In this document: piece by piece, positions 23,846-33,400 of the stretch
Numbering within the stretch: the stretch's first letter is position 1
Layout: each line of letters begins with the position of its first letter
NCBI GenBank assembly: GCA_003996215.1
Contig: QJPP01001717.1
Location: 62,001 to 126,000, forward strand
Length of the DNA stretch: 64,000 nt
Origin: Jaltomata sinuosa
Taxonomy: Eukaryota > Streptophyta > Magnoliopsida > Solanales > Solanaceae
Reading direction: 5' to 3'
Program-made: the position numbers and the translations under genes
The notes under the pieces: model-generated
Told to the model about the DNA's origin: nothing
Databases searched by the model: none
Seen by the model: the letters and a program-made list of their open reading frames with translations, nothing else

Positions 23846-25834
23846 TCATTGTGAAAGATATTCTCGAGATAAAAAATCTGGGAGAGAATTATCGCTTCCC
23901 TTTTTATACTGAATATCGAAATCAAATGGAGCTAATTGAGCTTGCCATCTGGCGAACATTAGCTTGGATGCATCATGCTTGAAATCTTTATCAAACATAT
24001 ACTTAACTGATTGAGCATCTGTTTTTATCAAAAACCTTTGATTGTATAAATCATCTTGAAATTTTAAAACACATTTAACAATGGTCAACATTTCATGTGC
24101 TATCGTGGCATATTTTTTCTGAGCATCGCTCCATTTTTCTGAATGAAACCGTATCAAGTATTCATTCTTATCATTCGGATTGATCTGCTTCAAAATTCCT
24201 CCATAGCCAATATTGGAAGCATCGGTTTCTATAATCTTTTCCCAGCTAGGATTAGCCAGAGTCAGACAAGGCAAGGTTTTAACCCTAACCTTAATATTTT
24301 TGACCAAGTCAGTGAGACTATTGGTCCAAGGCTTTTTTTGATCCTTTTTAAGCCTGTCATATAACGGAGCCAAATCTCTAGAAAGATTTTTATAGAAAGG
24401 AGAGATATAATTCAAACTTCCCAAGAACCTCTGAAGCTGAGTTCTATCTGTGATAACATCAGGAAATTTCAAAACAAATTCAATAGATCTTTGAATCGGG
24501 GTTACTTTTCCTTGACAAATTAAATGTCCAAGAAACCGGACTTCAGTTTGGAAGAGACTCATTTTTGGTTTAGAAATAACTAACCCATTTTGAATAACAA
24601 TTTTTTTGAACATATCTAAATGTTTAATATGAGTTTCTAATGTTTTAGAATAAATTAGAATATCATCAATATAGACTATAATAAAGTCTAAATAGGGGTT
24701 AAAAATATCATTCATAATTTTCTGAAATTCAGAAGGAGCGTTTTTTAAACCAAATGGCATTACGTTCCACTCATATTGCCCAAATGGGACGTTGAAAGCA
24801 GTTCTATAAGAATGCTCCTTGAAGATTTGAATCTGCCAATAACCTGATTTTAAATCAAATTTTGAAAAGATGTTGGCATCATATAATCTTGAAAGTAAAT
24901 CCCTTTTATTAGGAATAGGGTATCGAATCCATTTAAGATACTTGTTTAAAGGTTTGTAGTTTATTACTAACCTGGGAACACCACGTTCCTTCTCTGCTGC
25001 ATTATTAACATAAAAAGCAGTGCAAGACCAAGGAGATTTAGAAGGTTTTATCAAACCCTTTTGTAATAACATGTCTATTTCCTTTTTGCAGAATTCGACC
25101 AATTCGGCGTTCATCTGGCAAGGACGAGATTTAGTAGGGATATTATCCTCAGAGAAGTCTTCTTCGTATGGAAGAGTCACAATATGCTTTTTTCTGTTCC
25201 AAAAAGCACTAGGATGATCGGCACAAACATCGATGGCCATCTGCTCAGAAATCAATTTTATTTTTTGTTGTATCTTGGCAGATTTTAACGTATCAAATAT
25301 ATTCAAACTAAATAATTCGAATTGTAAAGAATCAATGTGCCTTTGTTTCATATCAATCAAGGCGTTAATATCACGAGAGACAGGATCTGTAACAAAAGTA
25401 TAACTAATGTTTTGCCCTTTGTAAGTAGCTGAAAAGCCTTCAGCTGTTATGCTAGTGAAGGGATAGATAGCATTTATAAAGGGAGTTCCAAGTATAATAG
25501 GGAGGTATAACTGATTTTTCACTAAGAAAAAGAAGTGAGGAATACAAACTTTACTTTGACAAATACGAGTATTAGGCAATTTATATTTAATATCAAGAGC
25601 ATGGCCTGAGGCATATCGGACCATATGCGTTGTTTTTTCAAAATATTTTGTTGGAACAAGGCCCTCTTGAATACAACTTACATCGGCCCCGCTATCAATC
25701 ATGGCAATCTCTATTATAGAAAAAGCATTATCAATCAATATGGTGCATTTAACAAACCATTTATGAGCAGTGACAATTTGCATCATTCCTAAAAACATGT
25801 TTTGCCTATTATCAGTAGTAATAGGTCTGGTCAA
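23846..25834 (-). pseudogene. Caulimovirid protease - reverse transcriptase - RNase H
   Basis: An uninterrupted frame of over 660 codons, open upstream to about 25925 with no obvious ATG, as expected for part of a polyprotein. Protease: MIDSGADVSC (catalytic D-S/T-G). RT: PSKSPWSCTAFYV, RLVINYKPLNK, FSKFDLKSGYWQI, PFGLKNAPSEFQ, IVYIDDILIYS (catalytic YIDD). RNase H: ETDASNIGYGG, then ATIAHEMLTIVKC and KGSDNSLPDFLSRE. No integrase follows; the frame ends in LSQ and stop, typical of caulimovirids. It lies in an otherwise broken, rearranged copy, so I treat it as an endogenous remnant. Confidence 0.85.
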
Positions 25835-25929
25835 AGTATTATCTTCGACAACACTTTTACCTTTGCTATCAGCTTTTTCAATTTGAGAAAGGCGGTGATC
25901 ACAAATAATCTGATTTTGTTTAAGCGCCT

Positions 25930-26364
25930 TTATTTCTTTTTTTTTAAATTTTCAACTTCTTCTTTTAAATCATCAAAAGAAGTATCTCGAATAACAACAG
26001 GTTGTTTAGCAAGTCTATTTGGTGTACATCCATAATCAACTATCATTAGGGTTGAAATCCATTTCGGACACAGAAGAAATATCCTTGTCAGAGACATCTG
26101 AGGAATTATCCTTAGCTCTAACCACATTTAACAGAGGATCAATTTTTATTTCAGCCTTTTTATTAGAGGCAATAGAAGATAACGTGTGTAAAGAAGCAGC
26201 CCGATCTCGAGCTGGACCATAGACAGGTTCAATAGGAGAAATATGATGCAAATCAGGCAGCAATTTATTACTAGATAAAGAACGTCTATTGTAAATAGAA
26301 TTTACTGCAGGCATCAAACTATTAGAAAAAGATTGCCTATGAGAAGTATAACTATTGTCAGAAA
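25930..26364 (-). pseudogene. Caulimovirid linker between movement protein and protease
   Basis: Two frames: 26317-26036 (Ser/Asp-rich, ending in a stop) and 26127-25930 (a Lys/Glu-rich coiled-coil-like end). The A-run at about 25938-25947 causes a frame change before the protease frame. The stop near 26036 sits at a discontinuity: the text there resembles the start of segment A on one side and the post-coat linker on the other. This suggests that the coat module was lost from this point. Confidence 0.65.
26326..26364. repeat. 39-bp direct repeat, right copy
   Basis: Identical to 20544-20582; right boundary of caulimovirid segment C. Sequence to the right (26365 on) shows no viral similarity. 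Confidence 0.9.
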
Positions 26365-27180
26365 ATTATGTGTTAGTACATTAGAATTGTGTTAGAAATG
26401 TATTATATGTGTATTTAGCTAATTCTGTTATTTTTGATAAGAAAAGTAAGGCTATAATCTGTAAGAGTAAAAATTATATTATAATTCGTAAATAAGGCTT
26501 TATAATATATTATCTATGTAAAAAGACCATTATAAATTTATAATTCTATTTACCTAGCTCTAATTAAACACATTCTTATTAAAGAGATATTAGTTGAATA
26601 TGAAATTATTATATTTTTATTGATGTATTATCTAGTTCATTATAAAAATGATAATTTTGTGTTAAATTTATGTGTATTTTTTAAAAATAATTTTAAAGAT
26701 TATAGGTATAAATCACGTCTCATGTTTTTTTTAAAGAATGAAATATGTTTTTAAAAAATTATGACCAAATACATATTGAAACTTCACTCAAAATTGATTT
26801 TTCCAAAAAGTATTTGAAAATCTATAATCAAATGCTAGCTCAATTTTAAAAATGTAAATTCGAGTCAACAAAAAAATAAAAAGGTGAAAACATCCCGTGA
26901 AGATAAAAAGAATAATTTGAATTTTATCTAATTAATAAGTGGAGTACCTAATATGCTCAACCTTTTAGCAATCAAACACTGATAATCATTTTATAGTAGT
27001 TCAATCATAACCTTGACATTTTAAATTAGCCACTATATGTTGTCTCTATTATAATCCAAAGGTTGGCTGCTAAAAGAAAAAAGTTATGTTTTTGAAGACC
27101 CTTTTTGCATTTCACTTTAACTGAAAGGACCTTTTTGCAATTATAACAAGTATATAGATCCCAAAATTCAGCCCGTTCCA
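26365..27180. other. AT-rich upstream region of the helicase gene
   Basis: Very AT-rich with short degenerate repeats. No coding block, TIR pair or RNA gene is seen. Confidence 0.5.
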
Positions 27181-27410
27181 TAAAAAAGTATAAAATGAAG
27201 TGACCATTCTGCAATTTTAACAAATCTCTTTTACGCCCTAAGGCCCACGTCCCTGCAATCATTTCTCTCCTTTTTCTTCAAAATTCTCTAAAACTTTTCA
27301 TCAATTTCTCTAAACTTTCTTCAAATTTCTTCACAATTTCCTAATTTGTTGCTACAATTGGCGTATTCTTTTAGGGTTTTTGTTTTGAGATCTCTTTTTC
27401 TTTATTGGTG
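27181..27410 (+). promoter_or_regulatory. Helicase core promoter and 5' UTR (putative)
   Basis: A TATAAAA at 27189-27195 lies 216 bases before the start codon. It is followed by a pyrimidine-rich (TTC/CTC) leader with TTAGGGTTT at 27371, common in housekeeping plant 5' UTRs. The transcription start is not determinable here. Confidence 0.45.
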
Positions 27411-30400
27411 ATGAATCCGAGAGGAAGATATCCACCGCCGGGAATGGGAGGCGGAGGTGGCGGAGGCGGCCGTGGAGGAGGAAACATGTACCCTAACGCT
27501 AACCCTAATTTTCAACCGAGAAATCCGCAGCAGTACGTGCAGAGAAATCCGGTGAACCAGCAGCAGCAGCAGCAGCATTTTCAGAACCAACAGACACAGC
27601 AGTGGCTCAGAAGGAACCAACAGTTGGCATCTGATTCTACCATCGATGAGGTTGAAAAGACTGTACAATCTGAAGCAGTTGACCAAAGGTAGGTTTTTTT
27701 GCTACTATTAATTTATTTATTTATTTATTGCGTATGTCCGTAGTTCGGATCCATTCAATTTGTCCCTCTGTTCTTACTCATTATACAGTTATAATTATTT
27801 TTAGCTAAGTGGAGAATGTGAAGTTAGCAAAAATTGTGAAGAATGTGTGTTATGCAGTAATAATTATTTTTAGCACACCTACGTACGAAGTTAGGAAGCA
27901 TATGAAGAATATCTGTTAGGAGGAGTTTAAGTTTAGGTTGAATTTGACTTCTCTTTGAAACATGTGGATGACATTGTCAAGTTTTTTGTGGTAGGATTGA
28001 CATCTTTCGACCAAATTAAGTTAAGAGTAGTTGTTCATACAAAAACAGTATCAAAATTTGAATTTTTAAATTGCAGATTATTGTGGGAAGTTGGTTGAAA
28101 TATTGACTTAGTGGTTTGTCATCATTAAAAATAGTTGTGCTTAATTCTTTTTATTTAGATTAGTTTGAGTCATTTATAAGGCTGCATTATAGGAAATTTA
28201 TAACTGGTTAGAGATATTAATGTTTCTATAGGTTGTTTAAGTGGGAACAGGTAAAACCCAAACACATGTTTGCGGGAGTCAAATTGCTCTATATAATAGT
28301 GTACATGGACACTGACATAGTATTTATGTGTCCTGCTTAAAAACTTCTTCTTGGGATCACTCTTGAGCTTGAGTAAAGGGGTTTATGATGGACATAAGAG
28401 CGCTGTATCTCCAGGTTAAGATAGGATTTGTCCATGAATGCATACATTCACCAAGCTCAATATTGAGTGAGTTAATGTTTGCTGGCTTCACTCAAGTTAG
28501 CTAATTCACAAGTCTTAATATATTTCTTGCATTAAAGACTGCTTCATTAGTTGACACTTTAAGATGCAAATGTGATAATAGAGGGCTGTATAAATCTAGC
28601 AACATGTTGAAAGCTTCAGTTTTCATGGACAAAGTGCTTTAGCTAGTCATATGGTGTTGGAACTGCTTGTTCGTGAATGAAGAATGCTGTCATAAAATTT
28701 TGCATTGCTTGTCTAAATGCAACAAATTAAAGGATGGTAATACAAGAGATTTCAATGCTTAGAGCCTCCTAGCTCCCAATTTTAAGGCCAACATGTCCGT
28801 GCATCTTGTGAAAGTGTTTTGGACGGCGAAAGGCAACAAGGGTCTGCCTCGCCTCGAGGCTAGGCAAGCGGCGAGGCGCTCACCTTTTTGAAGTGAGGCG
28901 CCAATTAATACCAAAAAACTTGCCGCTCGTCTTTTTGAAGTGAGGTGCCAATTAATACCAAAAATTTAAAATATTTAATTGCATATAAATAACCAAGATC
29001 TTAATAGCAATAACATATTAGCAAATATTTCAATTCAAAAACTAAAAGTATTCATAAGACAAGTAATACTGGAACTCTGAAAGTCTATTCTTTTCAAGAT
29101 TTTAAGTCCAAGATCCATTTCATTATATTGCCCCTCATCTTATTCCTCAGATTCTTCATCCACTAAGGACCGAGTCTGACTTGAACTTGTAGCTTTTCCT
29201 TTGTCAAGTGACCTTGAACTTGAAGAACTTCTCTGAAGACCATAGATATTCTCCTCAACTCCAATCGTCGTAGCAACAATACCCCAATTAAGATCACCTT
29301 CCTCATATACTAGTTCATCTTCTTGATCTTCGGGGCATCCAACTATACTAACCATTCATTTGCCTCATCAATATATTATCCAATGAAATTGGATCAATGG
29401 TATTGCGAGCATTATAACGTCGTTTCGATGTTCTATTGTACTTAATGTACACTAGATCATTGACGCGATAGCACAAGCCTATTCCTCTTTTTGGAATAAA
29501 TCTACGCATAATTTGTAGAGAGTAATTTCATGGCAAACCTTTGCTATGTGGGAGTTTTACAACCAAATAGCGGCCACCATTCAACTATAGAAAAATAAAT
29601 TTAAAGGTTAATAAGTATAAATAAGTCAAATAACTTAAGTAAAGCTATAAAGACAACTAAACAAATTCACTTACCCGGGCACCCAAGGGTGTGGCTTTAT
29701 GGTCAATGAAGTGGGTTAAGAACCATGGTTCAAATCCTCGCAGAGACGAAAAACAACAGGTGATTCTTCCTATTTGTTCTAGCCTTGGTGGACAGAGTTA
29801 TTTGGTACCTGTTGCTAGTGAGAGGTGGCAGGTATCCCGTGGAATTAGTCGAGGTGCGCGACCACGATCATCAAAAAATAAATTCACTTACCCGATTTCC
29901 TTGTGTCTCCGTTCTAATAGCTGGACCGGAACCAAACATCCTAGCTGCCATTTTGTCCTTAGAAAGCTCAGCAACTAGTATATCTTGTATTGCTACATCG
30001 AGGACCATCTTCTCAACACGTTTATTGTAATCTACCCACACTTCAGAATCTGAAGTGTCATTGTCATTGGCTTTATAAAACAATCTCGGGTTCAAAACAT
30101 GGCCTACTGCATGCAAAGGCCGATGGAGTTGGTCAGTCCACCTTGCATCAATGATTTCAATGACTTTCTCATATTGCTTCCGAACTCCACCAAAAGCCCC
30201 TTCAATAGTTTCCTTTGCTCTTTGCTTCATAAATATAGCTCATTGGTGGTTTCTTTTCCCCATCCACCAAACGAAGCAATGCGATCAAAGGACCACAAAC
30301 GTAAAGAGCCCGGACAACATCATTCCAAAAGTGTGTAGAAATAAGATGGATGACAACTTCTTTCCCCAAAATTTCCTTTGCAAATCTACTTGAAGTCCAT

Positions 30401-33400
30401 TCAGTAGAGAGGAACAAAGTTCTCAAGTTTTTCTTTTGCATGTACATAGCTTGCAAAGTTACAAAGGCCGTTGCAAATCTTGTCGTACTCGTGGCCGGTT
30501 TCACCAAATTTCTTTCATCGGTGAATTTCTTCATCAAATTCAACAACAACCACCTTTGACTAATGTAAGAATATATCTTAATGGCCTTCTTGGAAACTGT
30601 AAAAGAAATATTATAGTAATAAACTTTTTTTTATGACCGTGGTGTCGGGGCCAGCTTTCGTGCACCACTGCACCTCTCACCAGCAACATGTACCAGGTAA
30701 TTCTGTCCACCAAAATATTATAGTAATTATTAGCTTAATAAGTATCAAGTATTATAAAGAAAGTTAGAAGAGAGGAGAGCTATTACCTGAAGCATATGGG
30801 TTAATTGAATATGTCACCAAATATCAAATTGATGCAATGGGAAGCACATGGAGTCCGATAAATGTGTGGGTGAACAACCATCATCATGGCACCCTCTTTC
30901 ACATTCTCAAGCGTTATCAGTGACAACTTGTACAACACTTTGCAGTCCAATTTCCTTGGTAGTCTTCTCAAACAAGTTGTACATTTTAGTGGAATTGGTA
31001 GATTTGCTGCTAGCATCAACATAACCAAGAAACACACTACCTATCGGAGAATTCACCAAAATATTGATGATCATCTTTCCATTTCGTGCTGTCCATTTGT
31101 CCATCATAATTGAACAACCAAACTTTTTCCACTGCACTTTATGTTCCTCAATAATTTGGTCGACTTTCTTCAACTCTTTTTGTAGCCGAGTAACTCTAAC
31201 TTCATGATATGTAGGAGGCTTCATTCCCGGGCCATGTTGTCCTACGGCCTCAATGAATCTATCAATTGATTTATAATTGACACAATTAAAACGGAGCCCC
31301 GCATCGTACACCCATGATGCAAAAGCATTTACACCGCGCTCCCTTAAAATATTTTTGGTGTCATCAACTCCTCCCTTTTGTTGTGATATGTGAAAAATAA
31401 GGATTGGGAGGACCTTTCGTCACGTTCCGCGTCATGGATGATCCATTTCCACTACCATCGGAAGACATTTTTCCGAGTTTTTGAGGGAGGCATCATTTCA
31501 TCATATTCATCCATATCATCATCATCATCATGGTTCATTTCTTTGATTTTTTGGATTACTCGCGGCTTTGTTTTCGACATACGCCCACGGGACAATTTGG
31601 ACATGCTTTTGCATTTTTATTTCCACCCATCAAATCTTGCTTGTGCCGAGTAATACCACCATTGTAAGTATGTTTATAAAACATACATATAACCGAATCT
31701 TTTGTTGGTCCTTGTATACCATAATTCCATCCAAGGTCTTTCTTTTTGCTACTAACTATCAGGCGCCATTGAAGTTGCTGTTTATGGGCAAATAATTACT
31801 GTCTAATTAGTATATAACTAAATTGAGTTGAGCAGAAATAAAAATATAAGAACTAGAAAATTAAAAAAAAAGGGGCAGATTGCAGAAAATACAAAACTGA
31901 GGATAAAAAACAGAGGAATGAGAAGCTGTGCACAGTGCACTGCCTACTGGTTAAGAACTGCGAAAGAAGAAGAGAAGAAGAAAGAAGAAGACATACCTTT
32001 TGCTGAAGCTGAAGCCTGAAGAGAAGTCTCATGAAGTCTGAACTTTGACGAACAGAGTCGCGTTTTGTGGCTTTGTGCAAATAAAACCCTAATATTGCCT
32101 TTCAACTTTTAAACTGATGTCAGTTAAAAAAACAAAAGGCGATGCCATTGTCGCCTCTCGCCATTTCTCGCCTTTGCGAGATCGCCTCGCTAGTAATAGG
32201 CGACAAGGCCTCGCCTCGCCTCTCGCCAAAGGCGCTATAGCGAGCGCATTCCACAACACTTTTTCCAGGTTAAGATAAGCTTTGTCCATGAATACATACA
32301 TTCACCGAGCTCAATATTGAGTGAGTTAATGTTTGCTGGCTTCACTCAAGTTAGCTAATTCACAAGTTTTGATATATTTCTTGCATTAAAGACTGCTTCA
32401 TTAGTTGACACTTTAGAATGCAAATGTGATAAGAGAGGGCTGTATAAGGCTAGCAACATGTTGAAAGCTTCAGTTTTTCATTGACAAAGTGCTTTAGCTA
32501 GTCATAAGGTGTTGGAACTGCTTTTTCGTGAATGAAGAATGTTGTCTCATAAATTTTGCACTGCTTGTCTAACTGCAACAAATTAAAGTATGGTAGTAAT
32601 ACAAGAGATTTCAATGCTTAGAGCTTCCTAGCTCTCAAATTTAAGGCCAACATGTCCGTGCATCTTGTGAATTGTGGGACAAATAGAGAAAGAGATAAAA
32701 AAAAAGGGCAGCCCGGTGCACTAAAGCTCACGCTATGCGCGGGGTCCGGGGAAGGGCCGGACCACAAGGGTCTCTATAAAAAAATAGAGAAAGAGATGGT
32801 CATGAATCTTGATATGATACCTGCAGAAAACAGGGGGATGTGCAGTCTGCTCATCTGATACAAGTCATTAATGCTGAGCCTTAAGGGCCTTACACCAAGG
32901 GTCGTGTTCACTTTCGAGGGAACTTAGCTTCTGTATGTTCTATAAATTTGATTATTAGCTTCAACTAGAATATATTGAGAAGGATATTATCTTCCCTCAA
33001 AGTTAAACTATTTAACACTTTAGGTCTATAGTGTTAGGAAGGTTATTTGGGGTTATATGTTTCATAAGTCTTGTTTATCTTATTAACTATGCTGTTGAAC
33101 ATATTTTAAATGTTAACTGGAGAGAGCTAAATCTTCTCGTTTTCTCTTTTCTAGTTCACAAGACTGGAAGGCGAGATTGAAGTTACCACCAGCTGATACT
33201 AGATACAGGACAGAGGTAAATTTTGCATTTATCAACTCTCTATGCCATTTTTTTGAATTTATCTTGATTTATTCATCTTGATGATAACACTTTTAAGGCC
33301 AAGGTCTTTATTGTTCTTCTTAGACATCATATTTTTAAAATTTTCTCTTTTGTAACTCACTGTATATTCACTCTGCCTGTTTCATATATTAAGTGTAGTA

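Larger units (their letters stand above)
18401..26364. other. Endogenous caulimovirid (pararetrovirus) cluster, rearranged
   Basis: Three abutting segments: A (about 18401-19275, minus), B (about 19262-20543, plus) and C (20544-26364, minus). All encode parts of a plant pararetrovirus: a 30K-type movement protein, coat protein with zinc knuckle, aspartic protease-RT-RNase H, and an ORF after RNase H. There is an intergenic promoter with TATA box and a tRNA-Met primer site. No integrase and no LTR pair are present, which argues against a retrotransposon. Segment lengths sum to about 7.9 kb, one typical caulimovirid genome, with little duplicated content. Each protein frame has breaks except PR-RT-RH. 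Confidence 0.85.
29140..31680 (-). pseudogene. hAT transposase (BED / DUF659 / hATC type), broken
   Basis: Cut-and-paste transposase text on the minus strand, N to C: a BED-finger-like GGITRHK ... CPNCP at about 31670-31580; a DUF659-type block at 31311-30801 (KFGCSIMMDKWTARNGKMIINILVN, then TDNA and a CASHCINLIFGDI continuation in an overlapping frame); a middle block at 30549-29871 (TRFATAFVTLQAM, NDVVRALYVCGPLIALLRLVDGEKKPPM, HAVGHVLNPRLFY); and hATC-like text (NDLVYIKYNRTSKRRYNARNTID) at about 29480-29380 plus a Ser/Glu tail ending at 29140. Several frame changes and SINE insertions make it non-functional. Known plant transposases of this type carry introns, which the NR|GTAAGT donor at 29890 supports. 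Confidence 0.75.
28812..32261 (-). mobile_element. hAT-superfamily DNA transposon (3.45 kb, degenerate)
   Basis: Ends carry hAT-type termini: left AAGTGTTTTGGACGGCG and, reversed, right AAGTGTTGTGGAATGCG (CAGTG-like with first base changed). GC-rich subterminal arrays of GGCGAGG / CCTCGCC lie at both ends. The same termini occur on 34302-34969. Transposase remnants lie on the minus strand. Two SINEs (29678-29879, 30621-30712) are inserted in it. The flanks do not show the expected simple 8-bp TSD; see the duplication. Confidence 0.8.
27689..33154 (+). other. Helicase intron 1 (5.5 kb)
   Basis: Donor AAAG|GTAGGT and acceptor TTTTCTAG|TTC. It keeps the frame between VDQ and SQDWK. It holds a hAT element, the duplicated flank and three SINEs. 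27700-28410 is otherwise featureless AT-rich intron. Confidence 0.9.

Noticed and set aside
18401..26364. Reading the viral cluster as an LTR retrotransposon
   Set aside because: No LTR pair and no integrase; a movement protein and a single tRNA-Met site beside a TATA promoter fit a caulimovirid. The 39-bp repeats are too short and lie in coding sequence.
27405..27410. Helicase start six bases upstream of 27411
   Set aside because: It would need a TTG start. The ATG at 27411 gives the family N-terminus MNPRGRYPPPG.
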